Shown here one piece after another: positions 8,667 to 18,122 of a stretch of DNA of 29,476 nucleotides (the stretch's first letter is position 1; the number at the start of each line of letters is the position of its first letter). The DNA comes from Chara braunii. Lineage: Eukaryota > Streptophyta > Charophyceae > Charales > Characeae. The notes under the pieces are model-generated. The model saw only the letters and a list, made by a program, of their open reading frames with translations. It made no database searches and was not told where the DNA came from. The stretch covers positions 48,004-77,479 of the forward strand of contig BFEA01000709.1 in NCBI GenBank assembly GCA_003427395.1, in the 5' to 3' direction. The translations under genes and the position numbers were made by a program.

Positions 8667-9688
8667 TAAGTTGATGAGTTGTACATATTAAGAGGCGTCC
8701 CAGAACTCAGTGGTGGCTTCTCCATGCTCTTCTTTAAGTTGGTGGAGCGACCATTCCGCAAGCTGTATCATTTTTTGTTCTACCGTGATGATTTCTTCCT
8801 CTCCTGAGGGGGGAGCTTCAGTCATAAGGTTGTTTACAACAGGCTGTTCAGAGTCAATGTCTATGAGAACATGCCCAAAAACTTCACTAAAGAAGTCATG
8901 TTGGGGGTCCCCATCCCGCTTTTGGGTCTGTTCTGCTTCCAATGACTGTGATGCCTGCGACGCCCCCCTTTCTTATTGATTGGTGTTGTTCCAACCTTAG
9001 GCTTCCATGTTTGTTAATGATGAGGCCCTCCTCTTATTACCATTATTTATTATTTTTATTTTTCTGCTTTAAATTCCTTTTGATAAGTGGCATATCCTGT
9101 GAGACATTTTATTCATTGTCCAATTCTTGTTCCATTTCCAAGTCTTGGTTCTGATGACTTCCATCCTTTTGGGGCATATTTAGCTGAGTTGGCGAATCCT
9201 TAGCGTTTGTGGTGATCCCAACCTCTTTCAAATAGTTCTGTGGATCTGATGCACGTACAGTTGATGCTGCTTTCTTCTCCTGATCCGATTCAGATCTGCT
9301 GAAGCAATCATCTCTGACTTATCAGGTAAGGATTGTGGAGTGGGGGGCGATGGGGAGGAGGTGGGGGTGGCCTTGTTCACAACTCTGTCCGTTGTTTCTG
9401 GGGGTGTCCAACTATCTGGGGTTTTGTATCCTTTAGACTTTGAGCCCTTGCCTGCCCCCTTAATGTATACCCAACCCTCGTGTCCCTGATCCACAGTCCT
9501 CCACAAATTACTCTTGAAAGGATCTCTGATCAGCCTCCCTGTCACCCTTCGCCTGCGTGCTGGATTCTTTTCACAGGCCTCATTCGTGCTTAGGTGACCA
9601 TAAGTTTTACAGCGGAAGCACCACGGACGCAGTTTCTGCGCCGAGTGAATATGAAATTTCTTCCCCCCCACTCTGTATGGGATGATAT
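8470..9688 (-). pseudogene. LINE-B ORF1, 3' part with zinc knuckle
   Basis: The second half of an L1-type ORF1, split from its first half by the element at 9689-11697. From 9687 it reads IIPYRVGGKKFHIHSAQKL, then a CCHC-type knuckle CFRCKTYGH plus a Cys seven residues on, a basic stretch (ARRRR), a Ser/Pro/Thr linker and, after frame changes near 9230-8945, an acidic/helical tail ending LAEWSLHQLKEEHG. ORF1 proteins of plant L1-like LINEs bind RNA and carry such knuckles after a DUF4283-like domain. No ORF2 follows: the sequence runs into gypsy RNase H near 8465. Confidence 0.7.
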
Positions 9689-9939
9689 CTGTGTATCTTT
9701 TTAACGGAGAACGGGTGAATTAAACTCCCGTTGAATCCCGTTAAATTCAAAAAAATTCTGTTGAATTCGCGCTAAACGCGAAAATGGGCCCCTCCCACGC
9801 TTTTCGGAAAAGCAGAATTGATGCGTAGGGTCCGGAACACGCGGCCCTACGCAAAAATAAAAAATAAAGAATAAATAAAAAACCCTACCCCTTAAGCATC
9901 TCCCATCTGCCCCCACATCCCCCAAACCCCAACGCCCCA

Positions 9940-10092
9940 GTTATGTGTGTGTAGGTGTGCTGTGTGTGCGCGTATGTGTGTATGTGTGTGCCTGCGCGTG
10001 AGAGTGTGTCTGTGCATGAATATGAATGTATGCGCGTGTGTTTGTCTATATGTTTGTGTATGTGTGTGTGTGCATGATTGTTGGCGTGTGTC
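9940..10092. repeat. TG/ATG-rich degenerate microsatellite
   Basis: About 150 bases of imperfect (TG)n with CG and AT interruptions, an alternating purine-pyrimidine tract that can favour Z-DNA. Lies inside the TIR element. The His- or Cys-rich open frames here are repeat artefacts. Confidence 0.85.
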
Positions 10093-10168
10093 CATTGTTT
10101 CCCTTTTGAGGGATAAAGTTTTTTCCCGTTGAAAACTGGGGGCGGGTGATATGGGTTTGGGCGGGCGA

Positions 10169-10176
<8 letters not shown>

Positions 10177-10204
<28 letters not shown>
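10177..10204. repeat. Poly-T tract
   Basis: 28 consecutive T inside the TIR element. Possibly the poly(A) of a minus-strand retroposon, but no matching body was identified next to it. Confidence 0.8.
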
Positions 10205-10527
10205 CTCTTCTACTGCATCTTCCCAGAAATACAGTATCCAAGCATTCTACTGTTTGTTACCAAGTAACGAAATTGAGAACGGACTGCCATGCCTCGTTGG
10301 CAGGGCTTGCTAAAAAAAGAAAAGAAAAGAAAAAACGTACTTACCTTTGCCATGAATCTGGTAGAACATAGGTAGATACACTGCCAGTAGTTTAGAGCTA
10401 AGCCTTGAAATGTCATTTTTCCTGACCGCGTGTAGGGCGGCACAGCCCTCAGTAGCTTGCTATTCGTTTTTCAGGTTTTTTTTTTTTCTTTTTTTCCCTC
10501 TTGCGATCCAAGAATTTGGGCTCCGTC

Positions 10528-10895
10528 CAGCGGCTTAGCTCAGTTGATTAGGCACGCAAGTGGCATTCAGGAGGTTGTGGGTTCAATCCCCGCCTATGGC
10601 ACTCTCGATGCCAACCGACTGAGATAGTCAGCTGGATCCTCCCAGTCTGTATCAGTAAGGTCTTCAGCCAACACGGTTGGGAGGCACCTCTTGTCCCTAC
10701 TATCCTACCTCAGTGTGAACAGCATTGAGGACCATCACCCTACCAGCATTGAGGGCAACTTGGACGACATAGCAGTGACAAGCACCAGGTTTGAGCCAAC
10801 CTCCCAACCCTAATAGAAGTGGAGGCGGACGAACCATGCCGTATGGAAACTTCGGACGCCAGACTCATGCAATCTACTACAAGCCCAATTTTGTG
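10528..10895 (+). mobile_element. tRNA-derived SINE
   Basis: The head carries both Pol III internal promoter boxes: an A box TTAGCTCAGTTGATTAGG (10535-10552) and a B box GGTTCAATCC (10580-10589), ~28 bases apart as in tRNA genes. A T-stem (GTGGG/CCCGC) can form, but the acceptor arms do not pair well, so this is not a working tRNA. A ~300-base unrelated body follows, containing an inverted CCAACC...GGTTGG pair, and it ends in a TTTTGTGTG-rich tail. It lies inside the 9689-11697 element. Target duplications were not found. Confidence 0.7.
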
Positions 10896-10993
10896 TGTTT
10901 GTGTGTCTTTTTTTCTTTTTTTTTTATTTGCTTTTTATGGTTTTGATTTTTTTTTAAATACACGAAGTTCTAAAAAAAAATAAATAAAAAAAA

Positions 10994-11027
10994 ATTGTTG
11001 TACATCTTTGAAAGATCTACAATCTTA
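10994..11027. other. Hairpin next to an A/T-rich module
   Basis: TTGTACATCTTTGAAAGATCTACAA forms an imperfect stem around TTTGAAAGAT. It follows a TTTATGGTTTTGATTTTTTT module that recurs at 11440-11463, where another hairpin follows. Confidence 0.5.
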
Positions 11028-11104
11028 TATTTTTTATTTGTTTTTTTGTTTTTTGTTTTAGCCCTTAAAAAGTTTGTGTGAAACCCAAAAAAAAAACACT
11101 TATT

Positions 11105-11398
11105 CTAGGCTACCAGCCGGGCCGCCCGGGTCCCGGGTGGCCAGTCCGTGCAAGGACTAAGGAAAGTCCCAGCAAAAAAAACAAAAACAAAACAAAAATT
11201 CAAAAAATCCGAAAACGAAATATGTTATGCAGAAAAATAAACTGAACAACTTTTGCCTCAGGGTTACATAGAAATTCTTCACCAAATTTAAAATAAAAAT
11301 TAATTTTTAAAAATAATTTTTTTATTTATAATTTTATATTTATTTTTATTTTTTTGGCCCGGCCGGGCAAGTGACCCCGGGCCACTCTGGAAGCCTAG
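11105..11398. mobile_element. 294-bp MITE, hAT-like, nested in the TIR element
   Basis: A 12-bp terminal inverted repeat: CTAGGCTACCAG at 11105-11116 and CTGGAAGCCTAG at 11387-11398 (one mismatch). It is flanked by a perfect 8-bp duplication CACTTATT (11097-11104 and 11399-11406). GC-rich inner ends (GGGCCGCCCGGG on the left, GGCCCGGCCGGGC on the right) surround an AT-rich middle without coding capacity. The 8-bp duplication points to hAT transposase mobilisation. Confidence 0.85.
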
Positions 11399-11499
11399 CA
11401 CTTATTTCATTTTAGTTTTTGTTTTTTTTTCATTGTGTGTTTATGGTTTTGATTTTTTTAAAATATATTTAAACATCAAGAAATAGAAATAAAAATATA

Positions 11500-11531
11500 G
11501 GGTTGTAGTACTAAAAAAAAACTACAACCCC
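11500..11531. other. Hairpin GGGTTGTAGT / ACTACAACCC
   Basis: A perfect 10-bp stem separated by an A-rich loop, followed by a long T run (11532-11550). It resembles a terminator-like or transposon subterminal hairpin. A related GTAGGG...CCCTAC stem sits at 17846-17910 in the other TIR element. Confidence 0.65.
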
Positions 11532-11634
11532 TTTTTTTTTTTTTTTTTTTGGATAATTTTTAGCCCAAGAAAAAAATCATCGCGGACCCCGTTAATTTGC
11601 GTCCAATGCGTGTTTGAACGGGAGTTTTAACGTG

Positions 11635-11654
11635 AATTCAACGCGCGTTGAATT
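11635..11654. other. Perfect 20-bp palindrome in the right end of the TIR element
   Basis: AATTCAACGCGCGTTGAATT equals its own reverse complement. More GTTGAA/TTCAAC copies follow within 40 bases, so the subterminal region is an array of one short motif in both directions, a plausible transposase binding array. Confidence 0.75.
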
Positions 11655-11697
11655 TTTCAACGCGAAAACCGCGTTGAATTCAAAATCGAACACACAG

Positions 11698-12580
11698 GAT
11701 GACATCATCCATATTAAAGGGAAGGTTTGAGGGATGCTTAATAGCTAGCATGAGATAGTGATCCCTTCTTACTGCAAAAGCTGGGAGGGGATCGATGAAG
11801 TCCACAATATCATGGATCTCCCCAAAATCATGTATGAATGCGGCTTGGATTTCTATTGGAATCAATGGAATATGGCGGAATTCCACCCGATAGAAATCCT
11901 CCATCATCTGACGACACCCTTCTTCCAGACCCTGTTTTTGGGGGACCCATGGATATATTCGAACTTCCGATTGATCACATGTCAACTTTCTCCATCCATC
12001 AATTGTTTTTTTGTTAGTTTCATGAACACTAAGAACAATAAAGACCGTCGATGAAACTGACTGTATTAGAAAATTGTCTTGTACAGCTTCTTGGCTTCCT
12101 TTGACGAAAGTCAGGTGCCTGCAAACCCACTTGACTCTTTCATTGACTGATTTGAATGCCGCATCATCATGAAAAACCCAATTATTTGCATGACGCTGAT
12201 AAACTCCATTGCGTTCTGAAGGCTTCTGAGTTGGGTACGCTTTTATCATCGACTTCTTTCCCCTACTGTCTACAACCCTGTTTTCTGACGGACTAATTAG
12301 TTTGGATAGGAAAAAGGCATGTGCTGAGGACAAATTTGACAGGGGGATTTGAAGGGATTAAGCATGCTGTCCTGATCTCTACTTCAAGTGTTTTATTTTG
12401 GAAAGACCCTTTTCCCTTTTCGACCCATGAGGGAGGAGGCACCCTTATACTCGCTCCTTGCATTATCGAAGAAAGTAGTTGGGACCCATTCATTGGACCT
12501 GATGAGGATGGAGACACACTTCCCATTATTCCCTTGGCCTCCCATCCTTTCGACATCTCGTTTGTCATTGTTCATTTCTT
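11698..12580 (-). pseudogene. LINE-B ORF1, middle part (DUF4283-like region)
   Basis: From 12568 a Ser/Pro-rich stretch (SPSSSGPMNGSQLL) leads, after a stop and small gap near 12293-12333, into a 215-codon open part. Motifs such as NNWVFHDDAAFKSVNERVKW, IYPWVPQKQG and IPIEIQAAFI resemble the DUF4283-type fold that precedes the zinc knuckle in plant L1-like ORF1 proteins. The open part ends at 11680 only because the TIR element inserts after the Asp-Asp-Val-Ile codons. Downstream coding resumes at 9687 in register. Confidence 0.65.
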
Positions 12581-13472
12581 CCCTGCCCGTGTTCCCACTT
12601 TCCCCTCCTCCCTCTTCTCCATTTCCCCTCCCTCCCCTTCCACCTCTTCCTCCCTTATCAGTTTTCCACTCACTTCCCTTTCCCTTAAAGTTTCCTCCTC
12701 CCCCTTTTTGTCCTTGATTTCCCACACCCATCCCAACTGCCTCTTGTAAATTAGAAAATCTTAATTCATAATGAGAGATCAATAGTCTGTGCAGATTTCC
12801 TCTAGGACCAGATTGAGAGACCTGAGATTCAGGCGGAGATTCATTTTCAACTAGTCTCATTCTCTGTTCACCATTGGTGGGATCCTGGTGAACCAAAAAT
12901 GATTTTGCCTAAACAAATAAAAAGGATATAGTCGAATCTACTTTTACTGTACGCATTATATCACCTGTCACCTTCGTGACAGAGCGATTTGCAGAAGCTG
13001 CCTCTCCTTCCTCCAACCTATACAGTGGGTTAGTCATCATGGCCTGGCTATGGTGATTACTGCCCCACCCTCCTCTTCCCACCCGCGATGAGATAAGGGA
13101 GACCATGGGAGAAAAATTGAAACGTTGTACTTGTTGTGAGGACAAAGGAGAGCTGAGAATGCTCTGAGAAGAGGTTTGTAGAGCCCTCTCTTCTTCCGTG
13201 AGGATTTCACCATCAGGGGCGACAAACATTGATTGTTCCTTCTTTGTCGATGCAACTTGTGTCCGTTTTCCATGCATAACCTGTCTTATGGGTGTGTGTA
13301 ATTGTTTGTATGCAATTTGTCTCATTGCCCCATGAAACATCAGCATGGAGTCAACTTGTCTATGAACCCTTTGGTGACGAATGATATGAGTCATTGTGGT
13401 ATTTGGCTTTCCCAGCAGAAAGAGAAATCCTGATTCGAAGAAAAGAAAAAACAAGAATTGAACCAATATCAA
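12393..13472 (-). pseudogene. LINE-B ORF1, N-terminal region, Gly-rich
   Basis: Two open pieces, 13472-12909 and 12896-12393, lie in one frame split by a single TAG at 12911-12909. Residues are hydrophilic, with EDGEIL/EEER-type helical stretches (APDGEILTEEERALQ), then a Gly/Arg/Lys-rich tract around 12600-12730. After ~12570 the likely frame changes. It precedes the DUF4283-like part in the same orientation, so I assign it to the same ORF1 by position. The true start is uncertain; the hydrophobic first ~20 codons may be upstream noncoding sequence. Confidence 0.5.
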
Positions 13473-14235
13473 TATTTGACACCGACTAGTGTGTATAAGT
13501 TCTCCTTTCTTTCTTATTTATTTATTTATATGTTTTATATATTTTTATTTTTTTTAACTGGCTGGGAGAAACCAAGAAAAAACAGAGGGGGAAAGCAGGG
13601 CGGAGTGAAGGTGAGGGATGGAAGGGAATCGCGAGGCACTTCACTGTATTCGTCAACTGTCCTCCAATATGTAGTCCGCTTCTTGTTGTTACTTCCTGCC
13701 TTACGCCTTTGCTCCGTCCTGAGATGTAACTCCCTTTCTTTTGAGAACGTGTGCTTCTGGTCCACCAAATGCACCTTTTGCCTGACAAGTGACACTCCCA
13801 AAAATTGTTATGCCAGTTGCACTTTAGTCGTAGCGACTTATTACGATTGGTGCCACCCCTCTGCCTGCCACGTGGTCTGCCCTTCATATGCCCCTTAATT
13901 GCACAAGTGGGCGACAACCTTCCTTAATAATCCTTCCCTCATAATTCACAACGAAATCACGCCCATGCTGCTCATGATCACGAGGATCTCACAACCTACT
14001 CCTACTCGTGAAGAAGACTGCATCCCTAGAAACCGAGATAACAACAAATAGGTATCAGGAAAGCTAGATTCAAGTCGCGTGATAATGGAAGCCCCCTTCT
14101 CGCCTCCAGCTGCTGATGTCAAGAATGTAGATCTCCTATGTTGACGCTCGACACCATGATTATAGACGGACAACCCCTATGACATAGACGCCTATCTACA
14201 ACAGGGCAACATTCAAATAATATCAGTCTGATGAA
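13473..14235. other. No gene seen
   Basis: An AT-rich stretch at 13505-13555 is followed by mixed sequence with overlapping short open frames on both strands and no recognisable motif. It may hold the LINE-B 5' untranslated region. Confidence 0.4.
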
Positions 14236-14352
14236 CACATGAAGATTCCAAGTGAGCGGCCAGCTTCTTTATCACCAGGTGAGTGCCTCTGTCAACACAA
14301 AGATTCCAAGTGAACGGCCAGCTTCGTCTTCACCAGGTGAGTGCCTCTGTCA
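14236..14352. repeat. Tandem repeat, 2 x 58 bp
   Basis: Two adjacent copies starting AAGATTCCAAGTGA(G/A)CGGCC at 14242 and 14300, both ending CACCAGGTGAGTGCCTCTGT. Confidence 0.85.
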
Positions 14353-14424
14353 TACCGCTCCATAAATTTCTCGTCACCGTCCCTATGCCAAGGATCACTG
14401 CTCTCCTCCACTGATGAGATGTAT

Positions 14425-14523
14425 CAGCAGGCTGGCTATGGCCACTTGGCGCTGCCCTGTGGTCACTTTCACCGAGTAGATGACACAGCAGGCTGGCTAT
14501 GGCTACTTGGAGCTGCCCTGTGG
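14425..14523. repeat. Tandem repeat, ~61-bp period
   Basis: CAGCAGGCTGGCTATGG(C/T) followed by a CACTTGG/TACTTGG block and GCTGCCCTGTGG occurs at 14425 and again at 14486. Confidence 0.8.
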
Positions 14524-14766
14524 CCTGACGCAGGAGCTCCCATGCGCTCCACCAGCACCCTCTTTCTTTTGGCCATAAGTGAGCGTTTCAGCAGCGCCTG
14601 CCGAAGAAGAGATCATTATACTATCTTGCTGAATCAAAGAAAGTAATCAACAAACTTCCTCGTATAATACAATAGATAACTAAAGACTATCATGCTATGT
14701 TGTCGCAACCCCGAAACAACAACCCGATGATTCCACATAGTCTAATAATGACCCCACATAACCTCA

Positions 14767-15200
14767 CGTACCCAACTCATTTTCGTGATGACATGTGGCA
14801 TTGATTCACACGGTCTCCACTGCGATGTTAACGAAGACAAAAAAGTGTACCAACACTTCTTTGTTATCGAGCAATTCCATAGGTATGTGAAGCACAATGA
14901 CCATGTCTACCTTCCCATTTTCATAATACTCCCCTGTTGTTCCGATGTTGGGATCGGATCCGTGACTGATACAACACAGGCGATGGGTGTTCCCCCTTAC
15001 CTTCACGCACCAAACACTTTCCCGTGGTGACACATCGCGTCAATCCACTCAGTCTCTGGTCGCGCGACAACGTTCCACCCTCACTAGCACCTATATGTTT
15101 TCTTGACGCTGCGACTCAAACGATGAGAACTCCCCATACTCCCATACACCAACTGCTCTCCCGAGGTGACACGTGGCGCGGAACCACGCAGTCGCCCCAG
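14767..15200. repeat. Three diverged units of a ~55-bp motif
   Basis: Units near 14773, 15001 and 15145 share a pattern of C-rich lead, CCAA(C/A), TTTCGTG/TCCCGTGG, TGACA(C/T), a GGC/CGCG block and CAC-GTCTC. The spacing is irregular (~230 and ~145 bases), so the array is old or interrupted. There is no gene here. Confidence 0.55.
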
Positions 15201-15306
15201 TGCTGCTGGCTGAGACCAAAAAACTCTCAGTCAACAACCGCGGTCCGTGACCGACAAGCCTGCTGCGACAACTGGACGCGCGATAACGCTTGCCTCCAGC
15301 TTCCTG

Positions 15307-15323
15307 TTTTTTTTTTTTTTTTT
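15307..15323. repeat. Poly-T tract
   Basis: 17 T, followed by ~210 bases without coding signal up to a second poly-T at 15535. Could be the poly(A) of a small minus-strand retroposon occupying 15307-15534. Confidence 0.7.
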
Positions 15324-15534
15324 GGTTAAACTACTGGGTGGTTGCTAGACGGAAAAAGGTCTGCACTGTTTCTGAATTTGGCTGGTGAAGGTGAACCTTA
15401 AACCACCAGTGCTTGGCCCAGCTATCGACCGCGTGAAAAAATAGAGTAGAAACGTTTTTAGTCGGATGAATTTGGGCACTCCTGTAGTAGCCCGTACGTT
15501 TTTTGAAATCGTGGCTCAATAACGGGCATAACTC

Positions 15535-15900
15535 TTTTTTTTTTTTTTTTTTAAACAACCTGAGGTAATGCCAGGTGTGCTAATAAGAGCAGGTACCACT
15601 GGCACTCTCGGGGTGGCTCCATCTATTGGTGGGGAACGGCACTTGCCGGAAACCGGGTCCGGCGTCCCACCGTACATACAAAACGAGTTGTATGATTGAC
15701 TTTTGTTGTTCACTGTACTGCTTGTCCGATGAGGCTGTGCATGTAGATCCGTTAGGGGGAGAGCAAGCCTCCTCCCTTGAAAAGAATTCTAGCCCCACTA
15801 TCACCTACCACTAGTCGGAATTGAAAATGTTATCATGGGCAGGCTAACTACTTCGATACTTGTTTAATCCTGATCATAGTACCCCACTCGTCCGTTTCTG
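15535..15900 (-). repeat. Poly-T plus 3' tail shared with the window start; probable LINE-A 3' end
   Basis: 18 T at 15535-15552, read as a minus-strand poly(A). Bases 15616-15672 match ~45-95 near the window start. The LINE-A ORF2 relic ends upstream of this (16085-16531), so the natural reading is LINE-A 3' untranslated region plus tail. A separate SINE is also possible. Confidence 0.45.
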
Positions 15901-16084
15901 CATGGGCTGTAGCACCTCAGGATGATCCATTCACATCAGTCGTCGGATTCTGTTGTCACCAGTTATCCGTTGTTGTCGCCATCCACCTTCACACGTGTTT
16001 TGTGGCCCCCCACACGGCCTCTGTACCGAGGGAGAGCTCATATTTGTTCGAATGAGAATGCGAAGATGCTGTAAGGATGCTGGA

Positions 16085-16573
16085 TCAGATGCCATTGTCC
16101 TTCCTTTGGATGTTTGCGGCTTTGGCAGGCGCATGGCTGGTCCCTGCTGGCCATGTGCAGGGGTGGGTGGATGGGGTTGGTGTTGGTGGGGGAGAATGTC
16201 GGGGGGATGGTGTGGGGGACGACTCACCCATTGGAAGTGGAGGAGGTTGTGGTGGGGTGGTAGGCAGAGGCCTTGTCGGAATGGGTGGGGGGGGTGTGGG
16301 TATCGGGGGCGAGGAGGACTGCGGTAGGGGGGGAGGCGTAGGCGTTGGGGGTGTTTCTGGAGGGGGTTGTGATGGCAGGCAAAGGGACCAGGGTGGGGAG
16401 GGAGTAGAAGGGGGAAAGGGCGCAGTGTTCTGTTTCTGGGAGGGCTGCCTGTCAGTTGGAAGAAGTTCAGTCAGTGCTATGGCCGGTTGTCTCGGTAGCG
16501 AGGTGTGGAAACAATCCATTGTCCTATAGGTCAACGACTCCACGTGCTGTCCTCTGCCGCCCAGTTCTTCCAC
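16085..16573 (-). CDS. Proline-rich open frame at the LINE-A 3' end
   Basis: 162 codons. From residue ~60 the product is dominated by Pro, Ser and Thr (TPPTPTPPPLPQSSSPPIPT). It overlaps the end of the LINE-A C-terminal frame (stop at 16531) in another register. It may be the original ORF2 tail after a frameshift, or a chance opening in a G-rich plus strand (long GGTGGGGGG runs at 16150-16400). No function assigned. Confidence 0.3.
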   Translation of the reverse strand: MEELGGRGQHVESLTYRTMDCFHTSLPRQPAIALTELLPTDRQPSQKQNTAPFPPSTPSPPWSLCLPSQPPPETPPTPTPPPLPQSSSPPIPTPPPPIPTRPLPTTPPQPPPLPMGESSPTPSPRHSPPPTPTPSTHPCTWPAGTSHAPAKAANIQRKDNGI

Positions 16574-17460
16574 TGTACTTTTTCGTTGTCATGGACTTCT
16601 GCTAGTTGACGGCGGGGGTCCAGCCAATGTTCACTAAAGGATTTGATGGTCTGTTCTCTAACCTCCCTGTTGGGCATGTTGGCCATATCCTCAGTCAGTT
16701 TATGACTGGTTTTCAGAATGTTTGCCCTTAGTCTCCTTAGCACTTCCACTAGTTCTGCTTTTGCCTGGTGGAATGCAAAGGCCGTCTCTTGTCTTTCTGC
16801 AAAGCACCTTATCCTCCATATCACCATGAGCACTGCCAGTCTCATGTGCTTAGAGAGGTTACGTTGGAAAGGTGTCCAGGCTGATGGAAAGGATTTTTGT
16901 CGTCCCAGCAGTATGAGTCCAACATCCCAGTGGAACATTGGGCCTGACAGTGTGTGCTAGAGGGCATCCTACCATTGCCACATTCGTTCGACCATTGGGC
17001 ATGCTAGCAGGCAGTGCTCCAATCTGCCCGACTGCGTTGTGTATTGTCTCCGCAGTGGGCGCAGATGAGGGACAGTATGCCTGCTTGTTCCAGAGAGGAG
17101 CGGGAGGTCATCTGGTCCGGAGTTGGGAGGCAGCGGTGAAGGATTTGCCAGCCTTATGTGTGCATACGTTTGTCAGGTGCAACGCAGGGCAAAGCCTTTC
17201 ACGGGAGAGTTTCTTTTCCACCGATTATGGACAATCGGTGTAGAGATTTTGAGGGGATGTGCTTGCTTGTACCCATCTTTTACTGTGTATTGCCCAACTG
17301 GGGCGGACTTGCGACCGCTCCATTCCCACTCATCCGGGTCGAAGGGGAGGGCACAGACCGGGGAGGCCATTTCATAGGCAAAGTAGCCCGTATCGTCAGA
17401 TCCCACCACCCTAATTCACGTGAGCTCTTCCACCAGCTTCGTGCAGTTGTGATCTAGGTC
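16531..17460 (-). pseudogene. LINE-A ORF2, C-terminal zf-RVT region
   Basis: From 17409, FDPDEWEWSG...VKDGYK resembles the start of the zinc-binding reverse-transcriptase domain (zf-RVT). Around 17080-16970, CAHCGDN and, one frame away, LEHCLLACPMVERMW supply a CxxC...HCxxxC pattern like that module. The 16938-16531 frame then gives HWDVGLILLG..., an Arg/Ala-rich helical tail (MRLAVLMVIWRIRCFAERQ), which matches the usual end of plant LINE ORF2. Several frameshifts and stops make it non-functional. Confidence 0.75.
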
Positions 17461-17720
17461 TTTTTTTAGTGTTGTCCAACTCACCCCTGGCATATCTGGT
17501 TGGAAAGCCTGCAGCCGCGCTTTATCGTCGGCTATATGGCTTATCTTGTAGATTGTTATAGAGATGGGGTTGCGACTGTTGTGCGTGACCCATTCAAGGC
17601 TATGACAGATCGATCCGTCCTGAAGGGTGGCAACCTATTGAGGCGGCACCACTATTTAAATTTATAGTTTTTATAGTTTTCCCATGCTATGCTTGATGTT
17701 CTTAAGGTTGTGCCAGAGCT
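17461..17720 (-). pseudogene. LINE-A ORF2, fragment before the TIR insertion
   Basis: Decayed linker sequence between the reverse transcriptase and the zf-RVT region. Assigned mainly because it lies inside the ORF2 span, directly next to the element at 17729. No motif survives on its own. Confidence 0.4.
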
Positions 17721-18122
17721 GTTGAGGGCTATGTGACACCCGCGGCCTAGGTCGCGGGCAATTCGGCCGCTGCGGCCGAAAAAGTCGGCTGCGGCCGTGG
17801 CCGATGAGGCCCAGTCCGCGGCTTGTTTTTTTAATAATTTTTTTTACCCCTACAAATACGTAAAAAAAAAAAAAGAGATATAGGGGTGTAGGGCTTGAAA
17901 ACCCCTACAAACCTATGTTTTTTATTTCGGAATCGAACTTCGTTTAAGATTTTTAAAAAATAAAAAACGAAATTCGATTTAAACAAAATATTAAAAAAGA
18001 AAAGCAGGATTTTTTTTTGTCATTTTTTATCATGAGGGATATGGTCCCTGACTTGTGATGTGTTTTTTTTAGAAATGAATTTCGTTTTTTTGTAGGGAAA
18101 TTAGGTGTTCAAAAAAAATGAA

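Larger units (their letters stand above)
9689..11697. mobile_element. Non-autonomous TIR element inside LINE-B ORF1, 8-bp target duplication
   Basis: The ends are inverted: CTGTGTATC at 9689 and the reverse complement of GAACACACAG at 11688-11697 (CTGTGTGTTC). Further in, both ends carry GAATTC/CCCGTT/GCGTTGAA modules in inverted order. The flanks are GATGATAT (9681-9688) and GATGACAT (11698-11705), an 8-bp duplication with one mismatch. Removing the element and one flank copy restores the ORF1 frame exactly (MDDVIPYRVGGKK), which proves the insertion. No transposase is encoded. An 8-bp duplication fits hAT; reading the flank as 9 bp would also allow a Mutator-like element. It contains a TG-rich tract, poly-T, a SINE and a nested MITE. 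Confidence 0.8.

Noticed and set aside
9892-10241. His/Thr-rich minus-strand frames
   Set aside because: Direct translation of the TG/CA microsatellite and the poly-T tract.
10531-10605. A functional tRNA gene
   Set aside because: A and B boxes are present but the acceptor stem does not pair and a long body follows, so SINE is the better reading.
14236-15200. CRISPR array
   Set aside because: Eukaryotic context; units are only two or three, long, adjacent or irregularly spaced, without uniform spacers.
16085-16529. Gly/Val-rich plus-strand frame opposite the Pro-rich frame
   Set aside because: Mirror of the G-rich strand; no motif.
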